DNA from: Pseudoselenomonas ruminantium
GTDB lineage: Bacteria; Bacillota; Negativicutes; Selenomonadales; Selenomonadaceae
Length of the DNA: 64,000 bases
Assembly: GCA_015058625.1 (NCBI GenBank)
Contig: SVCA01000006.1
Coordinates: 1 to 64,000, forward strand
Direction: 5' to 3'
Shown: positions 15,918-24,563 of the stretch, piece by piece
How the letters are laid out: each line of letters opens with the position of its first letter
How positions within the stretch are numbered: the first letter of the stretch is position 1
Position numbers and translations under genes: made by a program
The notes under the pieces: generated by a model
What the model was told of the DNA's origin: nothing
Seen by the model: the letters and a program-made list of their open reading frames with translations, nothing else
The model's database searches: none

Positions 15918-16715
15918 TTGCGTTATGTGAAGTATGGGCTGGGCATCTTGGCCTTTGCCCTGTTGGTTTTTATTTCCTGGCTGACCATGACACCGGCGCC
16001 GCAGGGCGTACTGGTGCTCGAATACCATCATGTCTGTGATGATGTGGATGAGGAAGGCTGGTCCTATGCAGTGCCAGTGGCGGAGTTTAAGGAGCAACTC
16101 GATTATCTGCAGGCGCAGGGCTATACCACCATTTCCATGCAGGATTTTGTGCGGGCCAAGAAGGGCAAGCAGGAATTGCCGGATAAGCCGGTGATTCTGA
16201 CCTTTGATGATGGCTATGAGGACAATTACACCGTTCTTTTGCCCATGCTGGAGGAAAGAGGCATGAAGGCTACGGTTTACATGGTCACCAACAGCATTGG
16301 CCGCAAGGGGTATCTGTCCTGGAATCAGCTGCGGGATATGCAGAACCGTGGCATTGAGCTGGGGAGCCATACGGCCAACCATCAGCCGCTGACCACTTTG
16401 GACAGGGAGAAGCAGGCAGAGGAAATGAAGCTGTCCAAGCTCCTGATGGAGTGGAACGGTCTTAAGACCATCTTCACCTTTTCCTATCCGAACGGGGCTT
16501 ATGATGAAGGAATGCCGGAACTTCTCAAGGAAAACGAATACCTCACGGCAGTGACCGGTGATGGGGGCCTCAATACGTTCAAGACCAATCCCTATCTGTT
16601 GCAGCGCACCAATATTCCGCATCCCCGTTTGGGGCTGACGGAGTTCAAGCTGCGTCTGTTCAAGGGCGAGGTCATGACCCGTCTGGGAATTCATCAGCAT
16701 ATAATCAACGAGTAA
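15918..16715 (+). CDS. Polysaccharide deacetylase family protein
   Basis: A 265-residue NodB-homology protein with an N-terminal membrane anchor (YGLGILAFALLVFISWL). The motifs TFDDGYEDN (metal-binding Asp-Asp), SHTANH (metal His) and FSYPNGAYD are visible, so it is probably an active metal-dependent de-N-acetylase acting outside the membrane on peptidoglycan or another GlcNAc polymer. The TTG start at 15918 is favoured by aaggaagaggga 8 nt upstream; a GTG at 15927 is the alternative. Confidence 0.88.
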   Translation: MRYVKYGLGILAFALLVFISWLTMTPAPQGVLVLEYHHVCDDVDEEGWSYAVPVAEFKEQLDYLQAQGYTTISMQDFVRAKKGKQELPDKPVILTFDDGYEDNYTVLLPMLEERGMKATVYMVTNSIGRKGYLSWNQLRDMQNRGIELGSHTANHQPLTTLDREKQAEEMKLSKLLMEWNGLKTIFTFSYPNGAYDEGMPELLKENEYLTAVTGDGGLNTFKTNPYLLQRTNIPHPRLGLTEFKLRLFKGEVMTRLGIHQHIINE

Positions 16716-16741
16716 TACTTTAGTAAGGATGTTTTGATTTA

Positions 16742-17992
16742 ATGAAAGGAACTAAGAAAATACTGGCTGTGCTGGCCGCGGGCATCATTATGATGCCTGC
16801 ACTGGCACAGGCCCGCCATGCAGAGGATAAGGGCACTGCGATTGTGCGCACCGACCGAACTGCAGCTTATCAGCAGGTAAAGGGGGCATCGGATACGAAA
16901 ATCCTGGACCGCATAAAAAATATTCTGCAGTCGCGAGACGGAAAGCAGACGCAGGACGAGCAGAACCCGCAGGGACTGGCCCGTTGGGATATGGACAGCC
17001 GGGATGAAGGGGGGACCCTGATTTTCTCCGACAGTCCGGAGTATGTGGACCAGAACGGCATTCTCTATCAGGATTCTGTCAAGGGGGATGCCCGTGTGCT
17101 GTTTTACCATCTCAATAACACCAGTGAACCCAAGAAGCTGGCGGTCGTACTCAAAAATGAGTATAACGGTGTCAATACGGTAAGGATTACCCGCGGGGGC
17201 AGCGGAGCGCCCAGCAGCGATTACCTCAAGGTGGGCAAGGCCACCCAGCTGGAGTATTTCAGCCAGGAAAAGAATCAGAAAATCGACCTGCAGCCCGGGA
17301 TGTCCCGCCTGCTACAGGAAGATATGAATATGACCATTCTGCAGCCCGGAGAACTGACCTATGGTGTCTTTGACTTCCATGCCGATCATTCTGTGCTGGT
17401 GTCGGTAATTATGCTGGATGCCTATGGCGACCCTGTGACGGCAGTGAGCAATTTGCCGATACTGCCCAAGGATGAAATGCGCCTCAGAGGCACGTTTAAG
17501 GGCATGAACCGGGTGCTTTCGGCCCGCAAAGTGTATAACCCTGGCGAGGATGGGGGCGTATACTTCATGCTGGCTGATAACAAGTCTGATAAATACCGTA
17601 AGGGCATTGATGCCACCGATGGCAGTGCCGTCACCAACTACGGCAACTATGGTATCAATTACCGCATTGAACTGCCGGTGCAGGACGGGGATGTGGACTA
17701 CTATCTAAGTCCCCTCGGCGGCGTTTACGCCGGAGCCATGCGCAGCTTCCAGGCCACCAAGACATATACGCTGTTTCCCACGCCGGGCGCACGTGAATAC
17801 TTTGGTGACAGAACCGCACCGGAAACCGATACAATGCAGGCCCAGCGCGAAGCGGGCAAATGGCAGCTGGCCCAGAATACGGAGCTCGCGCCTTTAGGTG
17901 AAAGCGTTGGCAAAGGGGAAACTGTTTTTGAATTCTCCCCGCCGGGCGCGTCCAATCTGCCGGTAGCTGTGGTTATGCTGCCCAAGAAATAA
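16742..17992 (+). CDS. Hypothetical secreted protein
   Basis: A 416-residue protein with a clear signal peptide (MKGTKKILAVLAAGIIMMPALAQA). I do not recognise the mature part. It begins with ~55 polar residues and then has what looks like a beta-rich domain (VLFYHLNNTSEPKKLAVVLK, LQPGELTYGVFDFHAD). It has no cysteine pairs, catalytic signature or anchoring motif. It starts 26 nt after the deacetylase gene and ends 23 nt before metG. The deacetylase neighbour suggests, weakly, a cell-envelope role. Confidence 0.7.
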   Translation: MKGTKKILAVLAAGIIMMPALAQARHAEDKGTAIVRTDRTAAYQQVKGASDTKILDRIKNILQSRDGKQTQDEQNPQGLARWDMDSRDEGGTLIFSDSPEYVDQNGILYQDSVKGDARVLFYHLNNTSEPKKLAVVLKNEYNGVNTVRITRGGSGAPSSDYLKVGKATQLEYFSQEKNQKIDLQPGMSRLLQEDMNMTILQPGELTYGVFDFHADHSVLVSVIMLDAYGDPVTAVSNLPILPKDEMRLRGTFKGMNRVLSARKVYNPGEDGGVYFMLADNKSDKYRKGIDATDGSAVTNYGNYGINYRIELPVQDGDVDYYLSPLGGVYAGAMRSFQATKTYTLFPTPGAREYFGDRTAPETDTMQAQREAGKWQLAQNTELAPLGESVGKGETVFEFSPPGASNLPVAVVMLPKK

Positions 17993-18015
17993 AGAATAAA
18001 GGAGAATCATTTTCC

Positions 18016-19965
18016 ATGTCTGAAAAGAAACCATTTTACATTACCACGCCGATTTACTATCCTAGTGCCAAGCTGCACATCGGTCATGCTTACTGCACGA
18101 CCATTGCGGACTCCATTGCCCGCTACCACCGCCTGGCCGGGGATGATGTATTTTTCCTGACGGGCTCTGACGAGCACGGCCAGAAGATTCAGCAGAAGGC
18201 CGAAGAAGCCGGCATTAAGCCCATCGAATACACGGATAAAATCGTGGCCGGCTTCCAGAATCTCTGGAAGAAGCTCAACATCAGCAATGATGACTTCATC
18301 CGCACGACGGAAAAACGCCATGAAAAAGTGGTGCAGGAAATTTTCCGCCGCATTTATGCCAAGGGCGATATCTACAAAGGTTCCTATAAGGGCCTCTACT
18401 GCACGCCTTGCGAAAGCTACTGGACGGAACATCAGCTCGACGAAAACGGCTGCTGCCCGGACTGCGGCCGTCCTGTGCAGGAAGTGTCCGAAGAAGCCTA
18501 CTTCTTCAAGATGAGCAACTATCAGGATAAGATTCTTTCCTATATTGAAGAACATCCGGATTTCATTCAGCCGGTATCCCGCCGCAATGAGATGATTAAC
18601 TTTATCAAGCAGGGATTGGAAGATTTGTGCATTTCCCGTACGTCCTTTGACTGGGGTATCCCGGTGCCCATCGACGAAAAGCATGTCATCTATGTGTGGT
18701 TCGATGCGCTGACCAATTACCTGACGCCGATTGGCTTCCTCGACGACCAGGAAAAGTTCAACAAGTATTGGCCGGCTGATTTGCACCTCGTGGGCAAGGA
18801 AATCGTGCGTTTCCATACCATCATCTGGCCCTGCATCCTCATGGCTCTCGACCTGCCGCTGCCGAAAAAGGTTTACGGTCATGGCTGGCTGATTGTGGAC
18901 GGCGACAAGATGAGTAAGTCCAAGGGCAATGTCATTGACCCCATCGGCCTCATTGACGAATTCGGCGCCGATGCTATCCGTTACTTCCTGCTCCGTGAAA
19001 TCAACCTCGGTCAGGACGGCAACTTCAGCCGTGATGCCTTGATTGGCCGCATCAACAGCGATTTGGCTAACGACCTTGGCAACCTCCTGCACCGCACCCT
19101 CAACATGGTGGGCAAGTTCCAGGATGGCGTGCTTATCGCTCCGCAGGGTGAAAGTGAAGTGGACAAGAGCCTCAAGGCCGACGCCGCCGAAACGGTTGCT
19201 TACTTTGCCGAAAATATGGAGAAGATGGAACTGTCCCTGTCCATCAAGAAGGTCTGGGCGTTCATCAGCCGTGCGAACAAATACATTGATGAAACGGCTC
19301 CGTGGGCTCTGGCCAAGGATGAGAGCAAGAAGCAGGAACTGGCTAATGTCATGTACAATCTGGCCGAATCCCTGCGCCATATCAGCGTGCTGATCAGCCC
19401 CTTTATGCCGATTACGGCAGAACGTATCTGGCAGCAGCTCAACCTGTCGGGCAGCTTTGCAGATGTTCAGCTTGACGATATTAAGACCTGGGGCGGTATC
19501 GAAGGCGGCCACAAGGTTGGTACGCCGGAACAGCTCTTCCCGCGCATTGAAGTAGAGAAGGAAGAAGCTCCTGCCAAACAGGAAAAACCGGCTAAGAAAA
19601 ACAAGCAGGAAAAGAAAGCGGACAAAAAAGAACAGGCTGACGATAATGCAGAAGTCAGCATTGACGATTTTGCCAAGATTCATCTGCGGGTAGTCAAGGT
19701 TCTCGCAGCAGAACCCGTGCCCAAGACGGAAAAACTGCTGAAACTCACGGTGGATTTGGGCGATGAACAGCGCGAAATCGTGTCCGGCATTGCCAAGCAC
19801 TATGAGCCGGCTGAACTTATCGGCAAGAACGTAGTCATGGTTATCAATCTGAAACCGGCCAAGATTCGCGGCATTGTTTCCCACGGCATGGTGCTGGCCG
19901 CTTCTCAGGGCGATGAACTGAAGGTCGTGTCGGTGGATATGCCGGTCGGCTCCACGGTGCGCTAA
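18016..19965 (+). CDS. metG: Methionine--tRNA ligase
   Basis: A 649-residue class I aminoacyl-tRNA synthetase. The HIGH motif LHIGHAY is near residue 22, the zinc-knuckle cysteines CTPCESYW...CCPDC near residues 130-155, and KMSKSKGNVIDP begins at residue 298. After a Lys/Glu/Ala-rich linker (~residues 515-545) comes the EMAP-II/Trbp-like tRNA-binding domain, ending VGSTVR. Full length. It is followed by tatD with a 1-nt gap, the usual metG-tatD neighbourhood. Confidence 0.97.
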   Translation: MSEKKPFYITTPIYYPSAKLHIGHAYCTTIADSIARYHRLAGDDVFFLTGSDEHGQKIQQKAEEAGIKPIEYTDKIVAGFQNLWKKLNISNDDFIRTTEKRHEKVVQEIFRRIYAKGDIYKGSYKGLYCTPCESYWTEHQLDENGCCPDCGRPVQEVSEEAYFFKMSNYQDKILSYIEEHPDFIQPVSRRNEMINFIKQGLEDLCISRTSFDWGIPVPIDEKHVIYVWFDALTNYLTPIGFLDDQEKFNKYWPADLHLVGKEIVRFHTIIWPCILMALDLPLPKKVYGHGWLIVDGDKMSKSKGNVIDPIGLIDEFGADAIRYFLLREINLGQDGNFSRDALIGRINSDLANDLGNLLHRTLNMVGKFQDGVLIAPQGESEVDKSLKADAAETVAYFAENMEKMELSLSIKKVWAFISRANKYIDETAPWALAKDESKKQELANVMYNLAESLRHISVLISPFMPITAERIWQQLNLSGSFADVQLDDIKTWGGIEGGHKVGTPEQLFPRIEVEKEEAPAKQEKPAKKNKQEKKADKKEQADDNAEVSIDDFAKIHLRVVKVLAAEPVPKTEKLLKLTVDLGDEQREIVSGIAKHYEPAELIGKNVVMVINLKPAKIRGIVSHGMVLAASQGDELKVVSVDMPVGSTVR

Positions 19966-19966
19966 G

Positions 19967-20746
19967 ATGGCAGCTTTTGAACTGGTAGACACGCATACTC
20001 ACCTTAATGATGGGAAATTTGCGGGACAGGAAGCGGAAGTCATAGCCCGGGCAAAGGAAGCCGGTATTACCCGTTTGATTAATATGGGCGATACCTTAGA
20101 ATCCTCTGCCAAGGCGGTGGAACTGGCCGCTGCTTATGAAGGTGTATACGCCGGCGTGGGCATCCATCCCGAGGAAATCTATGAACTGACTTCTGCCGAT
20201 GATGACCAGCTGGCTAGCTGGTCCGAAGCGGAGCGTGTAGTAGCCATCGGCGAAATCGGCCTTGATTACTACTGGGAAAAGGATGAAGATAAGCGGGCGC
20301 TGCAGCGGCGCATGTTTATCCATCAGCTCGATTTGGCCCGGCAGCTGCATCTGCCGGTCTGCATCCATGATAGAGAGGCACATGGGGACACGCTGGCCAT
20401 CCTCAAAAAGGAAGGCAAAGGCCTAAAAGGTGTCCTGCATTGTTTCTCCGGCAGCTTCGAAATGGCTCAGGAAATCTATAAAATGGGCTGGTATATCGGC
20501 GTGGATGGCCCGCTGACCTACAAAAACGCTGCGAAACTTCCAGAAATCGTGGAAAAATTCCCGTTGGAACGCATTTTAGTGGAGACAGATGCTCCATATT
20601 TGGCACCTGTACCCATGCGCGGCAAGCAGAATGAACCGGCTTTTGTCCGTTATGTGGCGGAGAAAGTCGCCGAAATCAAGGGGATTTCTGTGGAAATGGT
20701 GGCTAAACAAACCTCAATTAACGCTGAGGAATTATACGGTATCTAA
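19967..20746 (+). CDS. tatD: TatD-family metal-dependent hydrolase
   Basis: A 259-residue amidohydrolase-fold protein. Metal ligands are visible in DTHTHLND at the start, GEIGLDYY, HCFSGS and ETDAPYLAP. The family includes 3'-5' DNA exonucleases acting in DNA repair. The ATG is 1 nt after the metG stop, so translation is probably coupled. Confidence 0.93.
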   Translation: MAAFELVDTHTHLNDGKFAGQEAEVIARAKEAGITRLINMGDTLESSAKAVELAAAYEGVYAGVGIHPEEIYELTSADDDQLASWSEAERVVAIGEIGLDYYWEKDEDKRALQRRMFIHQLDLARQLHLPVCIHDREAHGDTLAILKKEGKGLKGVLHCFSGSFEMAQEIYKMGWYIGVDGPLTYKNAAKLPEIVEKFPLERILVETDAPYLAPVPMRGKQNEPAFVRYVAEKVAEIKGISVEMVAKQTSINAEELYGI

Positions 20747-20775
20747 AACGGGATTTTGCCTGTTTTTGAGCAAAA

Positions 20776-20817
20776 GTGGTGGACGAACTATGAAAATAGC
20801 CGTCCACTGCTTTTTTA
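20776..20817 (+). terminator. Terminator after metG-tatD
   Basis: Stem gtggacg 20779-20785 / cgtccac 20801-20807 followed by tgcttttttatt. It lies 30 nt after the tatD stop. Confidence 0.8.
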
Positions 20818-20871
20818 TTCCCATTTTTCATGTGTTTTTCAGCTAAATGTGGGAGAATATATCAGTGGGAT

Positions 20872-20901
20872 TTGACAAGGGTTCAAATCTCATGCTATAC
20901 T
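20872..20901 (+). promoter_or_regulatory. Promoter for the 3D-domain gene
   Basis: TTGACA at 20872-20877 and TATACT at 20896-20901, 18-bp spacer, 38 nt before the start codon. A gaaggggg ribosome binding site follows. Confidence 0.78.
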
Positions 20902-20939
20902 GCTAAAAGTTCTTCACCAAACCATGAAGGGGGCTTTTA

Positions 20940-21755
20940 ATGAGTTTAACGAAGCTGTTAACATTCACTCATAAAGAAAAAAAAGTCATAATGTGCATGG
21001 TGCTGGCCATTATGATGATGATGACAACTGGTTTTACCAAAACCACGTTGCCGGACGATTGGCACCAGGTGACCATTGTGGCCGATGGCAAGACAATTAC
21101 GACCACGACTAATCATACGAATCCAGCTTTTATCTTAGGAAAAAATGGCGTGAAACTTAGAGCCAATGACGAATACCATCTGGAAAAGGATGGCAAGAAC
21201 ACGAAAATCACTGTTTACCGCGCGGTTCCGGTAACGGTAACGTACAATGGTCAGGCAAAACAGATTGTGACCAGCAAGCAGACCGTAGGTGACGCCCTGA
21301 TCGAGTTGGGCTATAATCTGGAGGACGTGGAAACGCCTCTGGGACTGGATGCGAAAATTCAGGAGAACCTAGACATAGTAGTATCTGACAGTGCAAAAAA
21401 ACGCGAGGCACTGCAGCGTATGCGTGAAGAACAGATGAGACCCAAGGTGCAGACGGAAATGGGCATGATGGCCTATACCGCCGCCTACACTATGGAAGCA
21501 ACGGCTTACCTCCCTACAGATGGGAGCGGCGCAGGCATTACCGCCACTGGTATTCCTGCCCGCCGCGGTGTCGTTGCGGTTGACCCTGGGGTCATTCCAT
21601 TGGGTTCCCGGGTATATATCCCGGGGTATGGCGTGGCTATCGCTGCCGACACCGGTGGTGCTATCCGCGGCCAGAAAGTGGACCTGTGCATGGAAACTTA
21701 CGGCGAATGCATGAACTTCGGCCGGAGAAACATTGAGGTTTACGTACTGGCGTAA
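20940..21755 (+). CDS. 3D-domain cell wall hydrolase-like protein with DUF348 domains
   Basis: A 271-residue exported protein. Residues ~18-38 form a signal or anchor (VIMCMVLAIMMMMTTGF). DUF348 (ubiquitin-like) sequence follows, ending near residue 145. The C-terminus is a 3D domain with its aspartates (MEATAYLPTDG, VAVDPGVIPLGS, AADTGG, VDLCM), the fold of lytic transglycosylase MltA and YabE/YocH-type hydrolases. It probably acts on peptidoglycan. Single-gene unit with its own promoter, closed by a hairpin that overlaps the stop codon. Confidence 0.9.
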   Translation: MSLTKLLTFTHKEKKVIMCMVLAIMMMMTTGFTKTTLPDDWHQVTIVADGKTITTTTNHTNPAFILGKNGVKLRANDEYHLEKDGKNTKITVYRAVPVTVTYNGQAKQIVTSKQTVGDALIELGYNLEDVETPLGLDAKIQENLDIVVSDSAKKREALQRMREEQMRPKVQTEMGMMAYTAAYTMEATAYLPTDGSGAGITATGIPARRGVVAVDPGVIPLGSRVYIPGYGVAIAADTGGAIRGQKVDLCMETYGECMNFGRRNIEVYVLA

Positions 21756-21805
21756 CACAAATAAAAAGACGCAAGCAATTTTGCTTGCGTCTTTTTATTT
21801 GTGTT
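21754..21805. terminator. Bidirectional terminator overlapping two stop codons
   Basis: A perfect 25-bp inverted repeat: aacacaaataaaaagacgca at 21754 onward and its complement ending at 21805, with a GC-rich upper stem gacgcaagcaa. It overlaps the TAA of the 3D gene (21753-21755) and the TAA of the convergent gene (21804-21806). AT-rich lower arms supply U runs in both directions. Confidence 0.9.
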
Positions 21806-22115
21806 ACGGCTCGACTTCGACGCCGTGTTTTCTGCATTCGTTGAAGAAGAAAACGGCATTGGTGTCCTTGGGATTTTCGCTCCAGAATTTGATAAGTTTC
21901 TTGGCCATATCGTACTTCTCCTGCATGAAGGGCAGAAGGTTTTCGGCGGTTACAGGGCCACCGACGGTCATAAACACATCAATATTATGGCTGAGGGTTT
22001 CAAGCATTTCTTCGGTACATTCATTCTTCGCCAGAGCTTCAGCAAAGCGTATCCCCTGTTCCACATCATCAGCGTAGCCACGCTTTAACAGCCAGACGGC
22101 GATTAGTTTTTCCAT
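21804..22115 (-). CDS. Hypothetical protein, 103 residues
   Basis: A small, soluble, mostly helical acidic protein that I do not recognise (MEKLIAVWLLKRGYADDVEQ...). No metal or nucleotide motif is visible. The gaaaaagggagggact sequence before the ATG is a good ribosome binding site, which supports a real gene. It ends inside the bidirectional terminator and follows the XRE regulator gene by about 95 nt on the same strand. Confidence 0.65.
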   Translation of the reverse strand: MEKLIAVWLLKRGYADDVEQGIRFAEALAKNECTEEMLETLSHNIDVFMTVGGPVTAENLLPFMQEKYDMAKKLIKFWSENPKDTNAVFFFNECRKHGVEVEP

Positions 22116-22209
22116 GGAAGTCCCTCCCTTTTTCGCTATGTGTTAGACTTATTCGCTATCGGGTTGGGAATTTCCTGCCTGCTGGCAGGGAATATATTCG
22201 TGTTATGAA

Positions 22210-22536
22210 TTACTTGTCAGCCAGTAACAGTTTTAAGGCAATTTGCTTCTCTGTCGGCAGGTTTTGCAACAGTTTTAACAGTTGCGGGTCAATGCCGGCT
22301 GTTTCAGAAGCAGGAGGCTCGTCCGTACCCATTTTATCCGCCAGATTGTTGAGGTCTTCAATGCGGATGTTCAGCGCCCTACAGATTTTCAACACGTTGT
22401 CCATGGCAGCACCGCCAATGGAGCCATTGAGAATGGACAACAAAGTAGTGTAAGGCATATTGATTAACTTGGCAAAGTCTTTCATGGTGTAACCATGGGA
22501 CTTAATCAAAGCCTTGATGTAATCCTCTCTGTTCAT
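22210..22536 (-). CDS. XRE-family helix-turn-helix regulator
   Basis: A 108-residue protein. Residues ~5-60 form a Cro/C1-type HTH (YTMKDFAKLINMPYTTLLSI...MDNVLKICRALNI). The C-terminal half, with a Pro-rich hinge (DEPPASETAG) and a leucine-rich tail (LLKLLQNLP), may dimerise. ATG 22536 chosen because gaggaaggga precedes it; the in-frame ATG at 22557 lacks one. It is divergent from glpA across 400 bp of AT-rich DNA, so it may regulate the glp operon, but nothing in the sequence proves that. Confidence 0.85.
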   Translation of the reverse strand: MNREDYIKALIKSHGYTMKDFAKLINMPYTTLLSILNGSIGGAAMDNVLKICRALNIRIEDLNNLADKMGTDEPPASETAGIDPQLLKLLQNLPTEKQIALKLLLADK

Positions 22537-22687
22537 CGTAACTAATCCCTTCCTCATCCCATAAATAACTAGTTATTATTGTACAAGTAAATCGCGAAAA
22601 AGAAAAGACCGCAGGCAGGAAAAACTGCGAAAAAAATTCTCAATAAGAAAAACGATGAAAAATAATAAATAAAAATCATATTTCGTA

Positions 22688-22716
22688 TTGACTAGTATGG
22701 AATTTTGTAGTAGTAT
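22688..22716 (+). promoter_or_regulatory. Candidate promoter of the glp operon
   Basis: TTGACT at 22688-22693 and TAGTAT at 22711-22716, 17-bp spacer. It lies about 235 nt before the glpA start, so transcripts from it would carry a long leader with the two hairpins listed below. Confidence 0.6.
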
Positions 22717-22747
22717 AAGCATGTAAACGAAATATAGTATTTATGAC

Positions 22748-22822
22748 GGGCACAAAAACGAAATTCCCTTTTTGTGAGAAAATATCGAAACGACTAACGA
22801 TATGGAGAAGGGATTCGCGCCC
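22748..22822 (+). promoter_or_regulatory. Three-tier hairpin in the glpA leader
   Basis: gggc 22748-22751 pairs with gccc 22819-22822; cgaaattccctt 22759-22770 pairs with aagggattcg 22808-22817 (two bulged bases); atatcg 22782-22787 pairs with cgatat 22798-22803. An A7 run follows rather than U7, so it is not a terminator of the glp transcript. It may be an mRNA leader structure or an operator. Confidence 0.55.
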
Positions 22823-22840
22823 TAAAAAAATGTACTTTTT

Positions 22841-22889
22841 ATGATTGAAAATTTATTATTACCCAAATTGTCTATAAATTTACAATCAT
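22841..22889 (+). promoter_or_regulatory. Second inverted repeat in the glpA leader
   Basis: atgattgaaaattta (22841-22855) and taaatttacaatcat (22875-22889) are complementary at 14 of 15 positions with a 19-nt loop. It lies about 65 nt before the glpA start. It could be a leader hairpin or a binding site for the neighbouring XRE protein. The rest of the 22558-22940 gap is AT-rich with nothing else I can name. Confidence 0.55.
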
Positions 22890-22952
22890 AGAAATAAATA
22901 ATCGCTTAGGCGGTTAAAAATGTGTGTTATTCCGGAGAGGATGAGATTTACG

Positions 22953-24563
22953 ATGGAAAAAGCAACGGTCGTTGTTATTGGCGGCGGGGCTACTGGTGTA
23001 GGCATTCTGCGCGACCTTTCCATGCGCGGGGTAGATACGCTGCTGGTGGAAAAATGCGACCTGGTAAATGGTGCCAGTTCCCGCTATCATGGTTTGCTGC
23101 ACAGCGGTGGCCGCTATGCGGTGAAAGACCAGGAGGCAGCCAAGGAGTGCATTATCGAAAATCAGATTTTGCGAAAGATTGGCAAGTCCTGTGTAGAGAC
23201 GACCGGGGGGATGTTCGTAAGACTCAACATTGATGACCCGGATTACGAAGAAGCCTGGGTAAAGGGCTGTGCGGAGAGTGGAATTGAAGCCAAGCCTATA
23301 ACCTTGGAAGAAGCCTTTCGGCTGGAACCGCTGCTCTCGAAAAACGTGCAGTCGGCATATTTAGTACCAGATGCCGCCATCGACGGTTTCCGCATGAGCT
23401 GGCAGAATGTAGAATCTGCCAAACGCTATGGCGGACGCAGCTTGACCTACCGCGAGGTCATCGGGATTGAACAGGCTAATGGCGAGCTTAAAGGCGTGAA
23501 AGTACGAAATACCATCACCGGTGAGGAAGAAATCATCGAGTGTGAAGTCGCCATCAATGCGGCCGGTGGCTGGGCTGGCAAGGTTGCTGCTTTGGCAGGC
23601 CTCGAAGTTGGTGTTCAGCCGGATAAGGGCACGCTCTTAGCCTTCAACCAGCGCATTACCAATCACGTAGTCAACCGTCTGCACAAATCTTCCGATGGTG
23701 ATATCTTCGTACCGCATGGTTCCATCACCATTCTGGGTACTTCTTCCATGAGTATTCCCGATGCGGAAGATACCAGCACTTCCCGCGCGGAAGTGGAAAA
23801 CCTGCTATCTATCGGTGAAAAGACCTTCGAGCATCTGCGGGATTACCGCATGCTCCGCGCCTTCGCCGGTTCCCGTCCGCTCTATATACCGCCAGGAGGA
23901 GCAGTTGGACGCAGTGCTTCCAGAGGCTTTGCCATCGTTGACCATGAGGATGACGGCCTCAAGGGCATGTTCACCATTGTGGGCGGCAAGTTCACCACCT
24001 ACCGGCTCATGGCTGAGAAGATGGCCGACAAGGTTTGTGCAAAGCTGGGCAATACGGAAAAATGCCGTACCGCCGAAGAACCGCTGGTTCCGGAGGTCAG
24101 CGAGGAAGCCAAGAAGGCAGCCCGCAAGTACTTCCCGGCTTATGGTACGAATCTGGCCGCAACCCGCTTAGGCCCCGAACGTTTCGCCAAGGTCGTAAAA
24201 CGCTTGGAAGAAGCGCCGGAGAAACGGGAGCTCGTTTGCGAATGCGAAAACGTAACGCTGGCTGAATTTGAAGAAATTGCGCAGGAAGAAACCTGTTATC
24301 AGATTAATGATATTCGCCGTCGTACCCGCGTGGGTATGGGCACCTGCCAGGGCAACTTCTGTGCCCTGCGCTCCGCCGGCCTGTTTGCTAAATACGGCAA
24401 GCACGAGCGGGCGGCAGAAACACTTACTCGCATGAAGGAATTCTTGCAGGGCCGCTGGAAGGGCATCCGTCCGGTGCTCGTCGGCAGAACCCTGCGGGAA
24501 ACACAGATGACTCGGGCTTTATATGAACTGTCCTTTCATGTGAATGGAGGCAAAAAGGAATGA
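22953..24563 (+). CDS. glpA: Anaerobic glycerol-3-phosphate dehydrogenase subunit A
   Basis: About 536 residues. The FAD-binding VVVIGGGATGVGILRDL motif opens the protein, followed by the DAO domain with LLHSGGRYAV and the HGSITILGTSSM segment. The C-terminal BFD-like [2Fe-2S] domain has CECENVT and GTCQGNFC. It oxidises sn-glycerol-3-phosphate to dihydroxyacetone phosphate and passes electrons via GlpB and GlpC to quinone. Start is between 22920, 22941 and 22953; the last was chosen because it puts the FAD motif at the family's usual distance and ggagagg lies upstream. It overlaps glpB by 4 nt. Confidence 0.93.
   Translation: MEKATVVVIGGGATGVGILRDLSMRGVDTLLVEKCDLVNGASSRYHGLLHSGGRYAVKDQEAAKECIIENQILRKIGKSCVETTGGMFVRLNIDDPDYEEAWVKGCAESGIEAKPITLEEAFRLEPLLSKNVQSAYLVPDAAIDGFRMSWQNVESAKRYGGRSLTYREVIGIEQANGELKGVKVRNTITGEEEIIECEVAINAAGGWAGKVAALAGLEVGVQPDKGTLLAFNQRITNHVVNRLHKSSDGDIFVPHGSITILGTSSMSIPDAEDTSTSRAEVENLLSIGEKTFEHLRDYRMLRAFAGSRPLYIPPGGAVGRSASRGFAIVDHEDDGLKGMFTIVGGKFTTYRLMAEKMADKVCAKLGNTEKCRTAEEPLVPEVSEEAKKAARKYFPAYGTNLAATRLGPERFAKVVKRLEEAPEKRELVCECENVTLAEFEEIAQEETCYQINDIRRRTRVGMGTCQGNFCALRSAGLFAKYGKHERAAETLTRMKEFLQGRWKGIRPVLVGRTLRETQMTRALYELSFHVNGGKKE

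Noticed and set aside
18007..19992. A 661-codon open frame on the strand opposite metG
   Set aside because: It mirrors the codon bias of metG, has no ribosome binding site and reads as low-complexity His/Arg/Asp-rich sequence with no known domain. metG is unmistakable.
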